Positions 10,399 to 18,377 of a stretch of 64,000 bases of DNA are shown here, one piece after another (position 1 is the first letter of the stretch; every line of letters starts with the position of its first letter). The DNA is taken from the NCBI RefSeq assembly GCF_002803095.1, contig NZ_PGLR01000016.1:1-64000 (forward strand). Direction: 5' to 3'. A program made the position numbers and the translations under genes. This stretch comes from Pseudomonas sp. ZH-FAD. GTDB taxonomy: Bacteria > Pseudomonadota > Gammaproteobacteria > Pseudomonadales > Pseudomonadaceae. The notes under the pieces are model-generated. The model searched no databases and was not told the DNA's origin. It saw only the letters and a list, made by a program, of their open reading frames with translations.

Positions 10399-12087
10399 TC
10401 AGAACGCCAGGTGTTCGGCCAGCGGGCCCAGGGCCAGCGCCGGCATGAAGGTCAGGCCACCCACCAGGAGGATGGTCAACGTCAGCAGCACGACGAACAG
10501 CGGCCCATGGGTGGGGAAGCTGTTCTGCCCCTGCGGCGCGGCGCGCTTGGCCGCCAGGCTGCCGGCAATCGCCAGCACCGGCAGGATGTAGCCGAAGCGC
10601 CCGAGCAGCATGGCCAGGCCGAGCATCAGGTTGTGGTAGGGGGTGTCGGCGGTGAAGCCGGCGAAAGCCGAGCCGTTGTTGCCGGTGGCCGAGCCGTAGG
10701 CATACAGCGCCTGGCTGAAGCCATGCGGGCCGGGGTTGCCGATGGAGGCCGCAGGGCCGGTGAAACTCACCGCCAGGGCGCCGAACACCAGCACGCCGAC
10801 CGGCATCACCAGCAGCGTGGCGACCATCAGGCGCACTTCGCGTGCTTCCAGCTTCTTGCCCAGGTAGGCCGGCGTGCGACCGATCATCAGGCCGGCGAGG
10901 AACACCGCGATCAGCACGAACAGCAGCATGCCGTAGAGGCCCGCGCCAATGCCGCCGAAGATGATCTCGCCGAGCAGCATGTTGACCAGCGGCACCAGCC
11001 CGCCGAGGGCACTGAAGCTGTCGTGCATGGCGTTCACCGAGCCGTTGGACGCCGCCGTGGTGGCCGCAGCCCAGAGCACCGAGGCGAAGGTGCCGAAGCG
11101 CGCCTCCTTGCCCTCCAGCGAGCCGACCTGTTCGATGGGCAGCCCCGCCAGCGCCGGGTTCGGCTGCAACTCCGCCCAGGCGCACACACCCAGGCCGATG
11201 ACGAACAGCAGCAGCATGCTGGCGAGGATCGCCCGGCTCTGGCGCAGGTCACGCACGTAATGGCCGAAGGTGAACACCAACGCCGCCGGGATCAGCAGAA
11301 TCGACGCCAGCTCCAGCAGATTGCTCAGCGCCGTGGGGTTCTCGAACGGATGCGCCGAGTTGACGCCGAAAAAGCCGCCGCCGTTGGTGCCCAGTTGCTT
11401 GATGGCGATCTGGCTGGCCGCCGGCCCCATCGGCAGGGTCTGCTCGCTGCCCTGCAGGGTGGTGGCCGACACGTAGTCGCTGAAGTTCTGCGGCACGCCC
11501 TGCCACACCAGCAGCACAGCCAGCACCAGGCACAGCGGCAACAGGCCGTAGAGCACGGCGCGGGTGATATCCACCCAGAAATTGCCCAGGCGGTCGTTGG
11601 ACTGCCGCGCCAAGCCACGGCACAGCACCACCAACACCGCCAAACCCACCGCCGGGCTGACGAAGTTCTGCACGCCGAGGCCGAGCATCTGGCTGAAATA
11701 ACTCAGCTGCGCCTCGCCGCTGTAGGCCTGCCAGTTGGTGTTGGTGACGAAGCTCACCGCCGTGTTGAACGCCAGCGGCACACTCAGCCCGGCGAGCTGC
11801 TGCGGGTTGAGCGGCAAGCCGCCCTGCAGCAGCAGAATGCTCATCAGCGCCAGCAGGCAGACCAGGGTGAAGGCCAACAGCGCCAGGGCGTAGCCGCGCC
11901 AGCTCTGCTCCTGCTGCGGGTCGACGCCGGCTACGCGGTAGCACAGACGCTCCAGCGGCTGTAGCACCGGGCTAAGCCAGGTGCGCTGGCCCTCCATCAC
12001 GCGGTAGAAGTAGCGCCCGAGAAAAGGTGCCGGTGCCAGCACCAGCAGGAAGAAGGCCGCCAGCAGCAGCCAGTCGTAGTCGTGCAT
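10399..12087 (-). CDS. kdpA: K+-transporting ATPase channel subunit KdpA
   Basis: KdpA is the channel-like, K+-selective subunit of the Kdp complex. The 562-aa protein has about ten membrane helices and the conserved filter-proximal motif [19 protein letters not shown], plus [13 protein letters not shown]. The start at MHDYDWLLL (12087) was preferred over an upstream in-frame start because it fits KdpA N termini and has a GAGGAGA sequence upstream. It follows kdpF by 10 bases. Confidence 0.97.
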   Translation of the reverse strand: MHDYDWLLLAAFFLLVLAPAPFLGRYFYRVMEGQRTWLSPVLQPLERLCYRVAGVDPQQEQSWRGYALALLAFTLVCLLALMSILLLQGGLPLNPQQLAGLSVPLAFNTAVSFVTNTNWQAYSGEAQLSYFSQMLGLGVQNFVSPAVGLAVLVVLCRGLARQSNDRLGNFWVDITRAVLYGLLPLCLVLAVLLVWQGVPQNFSDYVSATTLQGSEQTLPMGPAASQIAIKQLGTNGGGFFGVNSAHPFENPTALSNLLELASILLIPAALVFTFGHYVRDLRQSRAILASMLLLFVIGLGVCAWAELQPNPALAGLPIEQVGSLEGKEARFGTFASVLWAAATTAASNGSVNAMHDSFSALGGLVPLVNMLLGEIIFGGIGAGLYGMLLFVLIAVFLAGLMIGRTPAYLGKKLEAREVRLMVATLLVMPVGVLVFGALAVSFTGPAASIGNPGPHGFSQALYAYGSATGNNGSAFAGFTADTPYHNLMLGLAMLLGRFGYILPVLAIAGSLAAKRAAPQGQNSFPTHGPLFVVLLTLTILLVGGLTFMPALALGPLAEHLAF

Positions 12088-12097
12088 GGCCGTCTCC

Positions 12098-12187
12098 TCA
12101 GCCACGCCCGGCGGTCAGCAGGGCCGACAGCAGGTAGGCGAAGAGGCCGACCACCAGGATCAGCGACACACCATCGATTGCGTTCAT
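12098..12187 (-). CDS. kdpF: Small K+-ATPase subunit KdpF
   Basis: This 29-aa single-helix peptide begins [13 protein letters not shown] and ends LLTAGRG. KdpF is a known small membrane subunit that stabilises KdpABC, and its place directly before kdpA is diagnostic. The upstream spacer holds the only obvious room for the kdp promoter. Two TTTACG/TTTTTACG runs at about 12240-12285 could be KdpE half-sites, but this is weak. Confidence 0.9.
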   Translation of the reverse strand: MNAIDGVSLILVVGLFAYLLSALLTAGRG

Positions 12188-12311
12188 GTGCAAAGCTCCA
12201 CGATGCGGGGAATCCGCTCGCGAGCATTGTCGAAAGGCTGGCCGTAAAAATTCGATTGGCGCCCCGCCGCCGGGGCGTAAAGAAATCGTATTGATGCCGA
12301 GGGATCAGCCC

Positions 12312-12378
12312 TGTGGGAGGCGCTTCAGCGGCGACTTGTCCAGGCCTAGCGGCTGTCGCGGCTAAAGCCCCTCCCACA
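12312..12378. repeat. TGTGGGAGG REP-type inverted repeat
   Basis: CTGTGGGAGG-CGCTTCAGC faces GCTAAAGCCCCTCCCACA, the classic Pseudomonas REP pair arrangement. A second palindromic block with GTAGGGTGGGTTA and TAACCCACC follows at about 12401-12472. Together they fill the 307-base gap between kdpF and chrA apart from the kdp promoter region near 12188-12290. Confidence 0.75.
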
Positions 12379-12494
12379 AAAGCCCTGGCAGCGCGCTCCC
12401 GTAGGGTGGGTTAGCGGCGCAAAACACCGCTCAAACAGCCGCGCACCCACCTCAAGCGCCGCGTAACCCACCAAGCGCTCGCAAGCCCAACCAC

Positions 12495-13829
12495 TCAACC
12501 CAACAACCGAACCGCCAAGCCCACCAGTGCACAGGCCACCAGCGTCTCGATCACCCCACGCTTGAAGCCCAGCAACGCCACGCCCGCACCGAGGGTAATC
12601 AACGCCGACACCCAATCGAACGTACCGGCGAAGCCCTCTGGCCAGAGCACGTGATAACCGAAGAACAGCGCCAGGTTGAGGATCACCCCGACCACCGCAG
12701 CGGTGATCCCGGTCAGCGGCGCTGTGAACTTCAACTGACCATGAGTCGACTCCACCAGCGGCCCGCCAGCGAGGATGAACAGAAACGACGGCAGAAAGGT
12801 GAACCAGGTGACCAGCACCGCCGCCAACGCGCCACTGGCGAAGGCCGAATCGCCACCGAACACCGGCTGGCCAAAGGCACCAACGAAGGCGACGAAAGCC
12901 ACCACCATGATCAGCGGCCCCGGCGTGGTTTCACCCAGCGCCAGACCATCGATCATCTGCGTCGGCGTCAGCCAGCCGTAGTGACCCACCGCGCCCTGAT
13001 ATACATAGGGCAGTACCGCATAGGCGCCGCCGAAGGTCAGCAACGCCGCCTTGGTGAAGAACCAGCCCATCTGCGTCAGCGTGCCCTGCCAGCCGAACGC
13101 CAGGGTTAGCAGGCCCATCGGCAGCAGCCAGAGCAGCGCGCCGGCCAGCAGGATCAGCGCCAGGCGACTGGAGCGAAAATGCGTATGCGCCAGACGCGTC
13201 TCGTCATCGATCAAGGCTGGCGCATGCGTCCCGCCCTTTTCTCCATGGCCACCACCGACGGCGAAATGCTGTGGCGCCAACTGCCCGCCGATGTAACCGA
13301 GCAGCGCCGCACCGAGCACGATCAGCGGGAACGGCAGCTGCAGCACGAAGATGGCCACGAAGGCCGCCGCGGCAATCGCCCACAGCCAGCGATTCTTCAG
13401 CGCCCGACCGCCAATGCGCCAGGCCGCCTGCACCACGATGGCCGTCACCGCCGGCTTGATGCCATAGAAGATCCCGGCCACCAGCGGCACGTCACCGAAC
13501 ACCAGATAGACCCAGGACAGCACGACCAGAATCAGCAGTGACGGCAGCACGAACAGCACCCCGGCAATCACCCCGCCCCAGGTGCGGTGCATCAACCAGC
13601 CGATATAGGTGGCCAACTGCTGCGCCTCCGGCCCGGGCAGCAACATGCAGTAGTTCAGCGCATGCAGAAAGCGCCGCTCGGACAACCAGCGGCGCTTCTC
13701 CACCAGCTCCTGATGCATGATCGAAATCTGCCCCGCCGGCCCACCGAAACTGATCAACCCCAGCTTCAACCAGAACCAGAAGGCCTGCAGCAAACTGACC
13801 GGGGCGGGACGCTCAGGGGATTCGGACAT
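12495..13829 (-). CDS. chrA: Chromate efflux transporter (CHR family)
   Basis: ChrA exports chromate driven by the proton gradient. Because chromate enters through sulfate transporters, the gene fits a sulfur-rich neighbourhood. The 444-aa protein is a long-form CHR member with two homologous chromate_transp halves: the first opens LGLISFGGPAGQI and the second LLTFGGAYAVLPYVYQ. There are about ten hydrophobic segments. It stands alone, with repeats on one side and DnaA-box repeats on the other. Confidence 0.93.
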   Translation of the reverse strand: MSESPERPAPVSLLQAFWFWLKLGLISFGGPAGQISIMHQELVEKRRWLSERRFLHALNYCMLLPGPEAQQLATYIGWLMHRTWGGVIAGVLFVLPSLLILVVLSWVYLVFGDVPLVAGIFYGIKPAVTAIVVQAAWRIGGRALKNRWLWAIAAAAFVAIFVLQLPFPLIVLGAALLGYIGGQLAPQHFAVGGGHGEKGGTHAPALIDDETRLAHTHFRSSRLALILLAGALLWLLPMGLLTLAFGWQGTLTQMGWFFTKAALLTFGGAYAVLPYVYQGAVGHYGWLTPTQMIDGLALGETTPGPLIMVVAFVAFVGAFGQPVFGGDSAFASGALAAVLVTWFTFLPSFLFILAGGPLVESTHGQLKFTAPLTGITAAVVGVILNLALFFGYHVLWPEGFAGTFDWVSALITLGAGVALLGFKRGVIETLVACALVGLAVRLLG

Positions 13830-13964
13830 CGAAGGGCTCCATGGGTGAACAAAATCGACCGGCCACTATAGCCGCACAACATGGCAGCTGCGCGACACCG
13901 AACGAAAAATCACCATCCCCACGCAGCCCTTGCCCCACCTGGCTCGGACGAGTTTTCCCGCATC

Positions 13965-14198
13965 TTATCCACAGCACTTTCCCCAGATTCTGTGCACGAC
14001 GCCAGGTAACAAGTCTCCGCCTTGCCAGGCGGTTGAAGATTCGCCACAAGTTATTGATTTATCGGGATATAGCGCGTGGCGATAACGCCTGCAAAACGTT
14101 ATTGGGCAAAAACTGAACGGCCCACCAAGGCCCGCTTGAATGCTAGGCGCGGAGGGCTTTTGCAAAGGTTATCCACAGCGCTGTTAACAGATTCTGTG
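13965..14198. repeat. DnaA-box-containing direct repeat (two 30-bp copies)
   Basis: Copies at 13965-13994 and 14169-14198 both run TTATCCACAG...CAGATTCTGTG with identical internal spacing and are 204 bases apart; about 25 of 30 positions match. TTATCCACA is the consensus DnaA box. No rep gene or AT-rich unwinding region is obvious, so an origin function is not claimed. The 673-base stretch 13830-14502 otherwise contains no gene I can support. Confidence 0.6.
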
Positions 14199-14387
14199 GG
14201 TGGCAAGGGGATGCCTCAATCCCTGCCCTTCCAAGCGGATACCGATAGCGATGTAGGCGCAATGGCATTTTGCCCAGCCAGCATGGACAGGCTCGCTATG
14301 GATGGACTAGTTTCGAGCGTGAATCTGCTGACGCAGTCGATCAGCAGCTTGGGCTTGCCGTCATCCATGTCGCGTTTCTCCCAGAGT

Positions 14388-14483
14388 GCTGTCGCGTTTG
14401 CCGCGAGCATCTTCAGGCCAGACAAGGACTTGCAGGACGACAAGGAAGGTTATGCGACAGCTGTCGTGGGCAAACGCGACAGC
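14388..14483. repeat. 15-bp inverted repeat flanking the array start
   Basis: GCTGTCGCGTTTGCC at 14388-14402 is repeated exactly in inverted orientation at 14469-14483, with a further GTCGCGTTT at about 14369. It lies just left of the first cassette boundary (14502). It may be a remnant attI region or operator; nothing in it resembles an integrase gene. Confidence 0.55.
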
Positions 14484-14525
14484 CGTGTCGCCTAATTAAT
14501 AGTTATAAACCCAGAGGAAAGTTCA

Positions 14526-15455
14526 GTGGGCAGCAAAATCCCTGAAGCAAAGTTGGTCTCTGGCACAAAGACCACAGCTCTGAATTATGAAGAAAAGCCA
14601 TTCGGCGACATTTTTTGCTGTTCACCTGGGTGCGGTGCGCAACTCTCATTTGTTAAACGCCATGACAGACGCTACTCAACAAAAACTATCGAAATTGCCC
14701 CATGCTTTAGGCTCAAAAAGAACGAAGATCACGACTTAAGCTGCAAATACAATATAGATGGCCAGCTTAATATAATTGCAAAAGGCTCCGAGTCAGAGGT
14801 TTTTTCTGCGATCTCCCAATCTAAATATGAGTTCAGGCTTCACATTCTAATCAAGGCTCTGTGGGAGCTAAAAAACAGTGATATTGAAGCCAAAGGAAAG
14901 AGCTGGGGTGGAAGTGGAGAGCAGAACAAAAATTATTCAAACAAAGGTAAGCTAAGCAATTACCTGAAAACACTGCGCCAGATATTAGAGCTACGGGCCT
15001 TGTGCGAGGACAATCAGGAGCTGAAAAAATTAGTGACTTTGAAGTTCAAGGAAAAGAAAGTCACTTGGGAAAATTTTTATTTCAACCATGAGAACTTAGA
15101 TCGCTTCATCCGGGCTCACGGCGCTAACGAGTTTACTATGCCTCTTGCAATATCAGGGCATATTCATGAAATTAGGGATCCAAATGAAAAATTTAGCTTC
15201 CATGTTGTAGAGCTTAACTCTCCATTCGTAGAGCCTGACGAAAATGGAGTAGTGAGAAAGCCCGTACCCCAGATAGTGCTCAAGAACCCATTATTGCTTA
15301 AGCATATCAATCCAGAAAAAGAGTACATATTTTTCGGGCAATGGAAGGCGCGCCTCCGCGAAAAAAATGGGCGAGGGTCAAACAGCGCTCAAAAATGGAT
15401 CTTTGAAAACATTGAAATGTACATCGACCATAAAGACCATTTTATTGAGTGCTAG
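14526..15455 (+). CDS. Cassette 1: hypothetical protein with Cys/His cluster
   Basis: I do not recognise this 309-aa protein. Near the N terminus it has CCSPGCG (about 32-38), then Cys60 in APCFRLK and HDLSC about 12 residues later. The spacing suggests a zinc-binding knuckle of the kind seen before nuclease-like or CoiA-like domains; this is inference. The rest is charged and soluble, without membrane segments. It starts with GTG behind AGAGGAA, 23 bases inside the cassette boundary, and is AT-rich. Its attC follows the stop immediately. Confidence 0.8.
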   Translation: MGSKIPEAKLVSGTKTTALNYEEKPFGDIFCCSPGCGAQLSFVKRHDRRYSTKTIEIAPCFRLKKNEDHDLSCKYNIDGQLNIIAKGSESEVFSAISQSKYEFRLHILIKALWELKNSDIEAKGKSWGGSGEQNKNYSNKGKLSNYLKTLRQILELRALCEDNQELKKLVTLKFKEKKVTWENFYFNHENLDRFIRAHGANEFTMPLAISGHIHEIRDPNEKFSFHVVELNSPFVEPDENGVVRKPVPQIVLKNPLLLKHINPEKEYIFFGQWKARLREKNGRGSNSAQKWIFENIEMYIDHKDHFIEC

Positions 15456-15457
15456 GT

Positions 15458-15535
15458 TTATAACAACTGGTTCAAGTTCGCTCGCTTCGCTCACTCGGGA
15501 CCGGCTAAAGCCGGCCCCTTAACCAAACGTTATGA
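15458..15535 (+). other. attC site of cassette 1
   Basis: The R'' box TTATAAC (15458-15464) and R' box GTTATGA (15529-15535) bound a 78-bp imperfect palindrome. L-box arms ACTGGTT / AACCAA and an inner hairpin CCGGCTAAAGCCGG are visible. It is nearly the same as the sites at 17817 and 18289, so these three form one family typical of pseudomonad chromosomal integrons. Confidence 0.92.
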
Positions 15536-15541
15536 ATCTAT

Positions 15542-16156
15542 ATGACTGAGCCACAGACCAAAGAATATCTCTACAAAGCTCTTGGGAAAATGATCGTCGA
15601 ATTTCAAGGACTTGAGAGATCTATAGAACACCTTATATTCGCAACGATGACATCTACTCATTCTCAAGTGAGAATTCTAATGAGTGAAATGTCATTTAAG
15701 GTGAAAGTTAATGTAATGAGCTCTTTGATTAAAGATCTTCATTCGGAAGAAGAGACCTTGTTTGACGGGAGCAATATATTTCATAGGGCGGAAGCGATTG
15801 TCAAAACTTGCCATGAGTGCGAAGGAAGGAGGAATCAGCTAGCCCACTCATTCTGGATTCCGGAATTTAAAAGCGCCCCTGATTTAGTAATGAGACTCAA
15901 GGAGAGCTCAAAGTCGAAAAAGGGTTATACCTATAATGTTGAGTCTATTGACTTCGGCAGTTTAGATTCAGATATTGAATCTATCGAGAAGGCCCGGGAC
16001 GAAATTAACGATTTTTGTCAAAAGCTATCGATTCAATACAATCGACATCATGGCATCCATGGAATGGAAGGCTGCCTAGAAAATAAACTTATCATTAATG
16101 CAATACATGAGGCGGTGCTAGCCAAAGCGAGGAATCTAGAGAATGAAAATTCATAA
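15542..16156 (+). CDS. Cassette 2: HEPN-like protein with RNxxxH motif
   Basis: This 204-aa, mostly helical soluble protein has an early FQGLERSIEHLIF helix and SEMSFKVKVNVMSSL. The motif RNQLAH follows at about residue 97. R-N-x-x-x-H is the catalytic signature of HEPN-fold RNases, common in toxins and anti-phage systems. The fold is inferred from this motif and helix pattern only. The ATG is 13 bases into the cassette with no clear Shine-Dalgarno sequence, so translation may depend on upstream DNA. The DNA is AT-rich. Confidence 0.82.
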   Translation: MTEPQTKEYLYKALGKMIVEFQGLERSIEHLIFATMTSTHSQVRILMSEMSFKVKVNVMSSLIKDLHSEEETLFDGSNIFHRAEAIVKTCHECEGRRNQLAHSFWIPEFKSAPDLVMRLKESSKSKKGYTYNVESIDFGSLDSDIESIEKARDEINDFCQKLSIQYNRHHGIHGMEGCLENKLIINAIHEAVLAKARNLENENS

Positions 16157-16198
16157 CAAGGCATTGCAGCGGACAAGCCGCTGAATGCGGCGTTAGAA
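16151..16198 (+). other. attC site of cassette 2 (short form)
   Basis: R'' TCATAAC (16151-16157) and R' GTTAGAA (16192-16198) enclose a short site of 48 bp with the stem GCCGCTGAATGCGGC. It differs from the 76-78-bp family at 15458, 17817 and 18289, so this cassette probably came from another integron pool. The stop codon of the gene (16154-16156) overlaps R''. Confidence 0.88.
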
Positions 16199-16217
16199 GC
16201 CAAGGACACTCTCTACC

Positions 16218-16649
16218 ATGGAATGCTTAGAAGCCTCCGACTGGATAGCAATTGCTGCTCTTGCCGTATCAATGGCAGCTGCATATTTTGCTAAAAGTGC
16301 TAAAGATGCCGCCGAAAAAGCGAATGACATCAACCTTCATACACACCAAAAAATAATCTACGATGCATTCTTTGAGCTAAAGATGCACATGACCATAAAA
16401 ACCGAATTTGCCGAGCTTCAGGAAGTATCAAAGTTTTACTATCCCGCGCTAAATGCAAAGTTTTATTTCAGCCAGGAAATTGCGGAGCAATTTCAGAAAT
16501 TCTTCAACCTTTGTTTTGAAGTTGCCGATCTTGCCAGGGTACAGCGCACTCCTACAGAGCTATCTGAGGCTAACAATAAAGTGGATTGCGCACTAAATAT
16601 TGCCAAGCAATTAGAGAACAAAATCATTGAAAAAATCACACTCGCATAG
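16218..16649 (+). CDS. Cassette 3: small protein with N-terminal membrane helix
   Basis: I do not recognise this 143-aa protein. Residues about 9-25 (WIAIAALAVSMAAAYFA) form one membrane helix with a short N-terminal tail. A charged, probably cytoplasmic helical domain follows, rich in Lys, Glu and Phe (KFYYPALNAKFYF, EQFQKFFNLCFEVADLA). An AAGGAC Shine-Dalgarno sequence precedes the ATG, 25 bases inside the cassette. Small membrane proteins are common in cassette arrays. No function is assigned. Confidence 0.78.
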   Translation: MECLEASDWIAIAALAVSMAAAYFAKSAKDAAEKANDINLHTHQKIIYDAFFELKMHMTIKTEFAELQEVSKFYYPALNAKFYFSQEIAEQFQKFFNLCFEVADLARVQRTPTELSEANNKVDCALNIAKQLENKIIEKITLA

Positions 16650-16651
16650 GC

Positions 16652-16738
16652 TTCTAACTATGCGCTCAACACCGTTCGCTTCGCTCACTGGACTCGCAAA
16701 AGCTACGCTTTTGCTCGCCTGTTAGCACAACGTTATGT
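16652..16738 (+). other. attC site of cassette 3
   Basis: R'' TTCTAAC (16652-16658) and R' GTTATGT (16732-16738) bound an 87-bp site with the inner stem GCAAAAGC / GCTTTTGC. R'' is the exact complement of the cassette's own left junction GTTAGAA at 16192, which supports the boundary assignment. Confidence 0.9.
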
Positions 16739-16769
16739 GCCTTAGTTCAACAGGGAACTTATCTACGCC

Positions 16770-17786
16770 ATGAAGGATAAACCTGAAACCAATCGCCCTA
16801 TTGATCGTTTGCGCGACAGTGCAGGCTCATTAACAATAAGCACGCCAGACGATGACACGCCGATTAGGGAGTTGATATCGACTGATGAACGGCTGCTGAT
16901 AGTTAAAGACAAAGCAATCTACGAGATTGCTCTTGCTGACCAAATCGACCCAGAGCGTACAAACCCAGCCATACCGAATACCATCCAAAAAATATTATCT
17001 TTTGGCGCAACAGACTCATGGGTAGGCGCAGTTATTTTAACTTCTCGCGAGTTATTTCTAAGCTCTTGTTTTGACTCAAATATTGGGCGTAAAGCTTTTA
17101 ACCTCACGCTAGAAATAGCTCAAGACATAGCCGGGGCAAAGCAAATACTTCAAGAGTATTCAAAAAGAGAGTCCGAATCCATAGAGTCGGTCGATCTTAA
17201 TATTCGTCAAGATCGGTCATTTGTTCTGCCTGCAGCAGGCAACGTTGAGACCACTTGCAACGAATACCTTCAACGTGTTGAGCACGCTTTCCGTGAATTA
17301 TTTAAGCTGGCACAGCTGTTCTATCCAGATGTAAGTTCCGGCACGTGGGACAGCCTGAAAGCCAAAATTGATTCAGGCCCACAAGATATCGACAATTTCT
17401 CAATATTCTTGGAGAGCTCCATCGGGTTTCCAAAACTGATTAAGAACGCTAGGAATTGTGTCGAACATCCTCGTCCTGATCAGCGCATCGTCGTCAATGA
17501 CTTCCGTATTGATCAAAATAATAACTTAGTACCTCCTACCATTGAGGTAGTGCATTCTAAGACACCAATGAGCACCACTCTGGTAAAAGGCTTCTTTGAA
17601 AGCTCCTTTGAATCCTTGGTCCAAATTGTCGAGTTGATGGTTGTTTTTTTGAGTTCTCGCCATGCTGGAAAGGCTGGCGGGTTTCAAGTTTTTGTTATGG
17701 AGTTGACACCGGAGCAACGAAAAACCCCTCACGTTAGATACGGGTTTGGACTAGCGATGGGAGATAAGCTTGTTCCGATATCATAA
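16770..17786 (+). CDS. Cassette 4: HEPN-like protein with RNxxxH motif
   Basis: A 338-aa soluble protein of unknown family. The N-terminal half is mixed alpha/beta. The middle is helical (EYLQRVEHAFRELFKLAQLFYP), followed by KNARNCVEHP at about residue 230, which matches the HEPN RNase signature R-N-x-x-x-H. A further helical segment (SFESLVQIVELMVVFLSS) and a short basic C-terminal tail end the protein. AGGGAA lies 16 bases upstream of the ATG. The gene is AT-rich and fills its cassette. HEPN membership is inferred by motif. Confidence 0.8.
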   Translation: MKDKPETNRPIDRLRDSAGSLTISTPDDDTPIRELISTDERLLIVKDKAIYEIALADQIDPERTNPAIPNTIQKILSFGATDSWVGAVILTSRELFLSSCFDSNIGRKAFNLTLEIAQDIAGAKQILQEYSKRESESIESVDLNIRQDRSFVLPAAGNVETTCNEYLQRVEHAFRELFKLAQLFYPDVSSGTWDSLKAKIDSGPQDIDNFSIFLESSIGFPKLIKNARNCVEHPRPDQRIVVNDFRIDQNNNLVPPTIEVVHSKTPMSTTLVKGFFESSFESLVQIVELMVVFLSSRHAGKAGGFQVFVMELTPEQRKTPHVRYGFGLAMGDKLVPIS

Positions 17787-17816
17787 TTTCATCCGGATAG
17801 CCAATGGGCCAACAGC

Positions 17817-17892
17817 ACATAACAACTGGTTCAAACCGTTCGCTGCGCTCACTGGGACGGGCTAAAGCCCGCCCCTTAACCAAACATTAGGG
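17817..17892 (+). other. attC site of cassette 4 with altered R' box
   Basis: R'' ACATAAC (17817-17823) starts a site of the same family as 15458 and 18289. Its right core reads ATTAGGG (17886-17892), with A where the invariant G of GTTRRRY should be. The changed base sits at the recombination point, so excision here may be impaired. Confidence 0.85.
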
Positions 17893-17922
17893 AAACTGCT
17901 CATAACTGAGTGAGGGAACGCA

Positions 17923-18294
17923 ATGAAAAGAGATATGGAGCTGGTCAGAAAATTACTTTTCTTCTTTGAAGAGAAAACTGACCCTAAGCATGTTCAGGTT
18001 CCGCCTATAGAGGGCTACTCCGAAACGCTCATTAAATATCACTGCGTTCTTCTGCATGACGCAGGGCTAATATTCTGCGAGCCAGTAAAGTCATCTACCA
18101 GTGACCGCCCAATTTATGTCATACCTTTTGAGCTGTCGTGGGCCGGCCATGAGTTCCTAGAGAAAATACGCTCAGAAACGGTCTGGGCAAAAGTTAAGTC
18201 TCACGCTCAAGAAAAAAGCATTTCGCTGTCTTTCAATATAATCAATGAGCTGGCGCAGCGAGCGGTTACATCCGCACTCGGGGCATTCCCCTAA
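17923..18294 (+). CDS. Cassette 5: DUF2513 family protein
   Basis: The 123-aa protein opens MKRDMELVRKLLFFFEE and contains YHCVLLHDAGLI, ELSWAGHEFLEKIRSETVWAKVK and SLSFNIINELA. This is the pattern of the DUF2513 family, small winged-helix-like proteins frequent in mobile DNA and of unknown function. GAGGGA provides a good ribosome site. The stop codon overlaps the R'' box of its attC. It is the only cassette product here that I could place in a named family as a whole. Confidence 0.86.
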   Translation: MKRDMELVRKLLFFFEEKTDPKHVQVPPIEGYSETLIKYHCVLLHDAGLIFCEPVKSSTSDRPIYVIPFELSWAGHEFLEKIRSETVWAKVKSHAQEKSISLSFNIINELAQRAVTSALGAFP

Positions 18295-18364
18295 CAAGTC
18301 GCTCAAATCGCTCACTTCGTTCGCTGGGACGGGCTAAAGCCCGCCCCTTAACCAAACGTTAGAG
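18289..18364 (+). other. attC site of cassette 5
   Basis: R'' CCCTAAC (18289-18295) and R' GTTAGAG (18358-18364) bound a 76-bp site with inner stem GGGCTAAAGCCC and L-box AACCAA. It is near-identical to the sites at 15458 and 17817. Confidence 0.92.
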
Positions 18365-18377
18365 CTATGGAGGAGTA

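Noticed and set aside
8178-10448. 756-codon open frame on the plus strand opposite kdpB
   Set aside because: Low-complexity Arg/Gln/His-rich translation exactly antisense to a conserved P-type ATPase; typical of high-GC shadow frames. Similar long antisense frames at 284-1438, 4959-6695, 10066-11964, 53212-54393 and 61316-63637 were dropped for the same reason.
12495-12615. Small minus-strand frame at 12346-12615 overlapping the chrA end
   Set aside because: It reads through repeats and out of frame across conserved ChrA sequence; no support as a gene.
13965-14198. Plasmid or chromosomal replication origin
   Set aside because: Only two DnaA boxes, no rep, par or dnaA gene nearby and no clear AT-rich unwinding region; reported only as a repeat.
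14076-14495. Possible gene or integrase remnant just left of the cassette array
   Set aside because: Neither the plus-strand frame nor the minus-strand frame at 14216-14443 shows any tyrosine-recombinase motif (R..H..R..Y boxes or the IntI patch) or convincing ribosome site.
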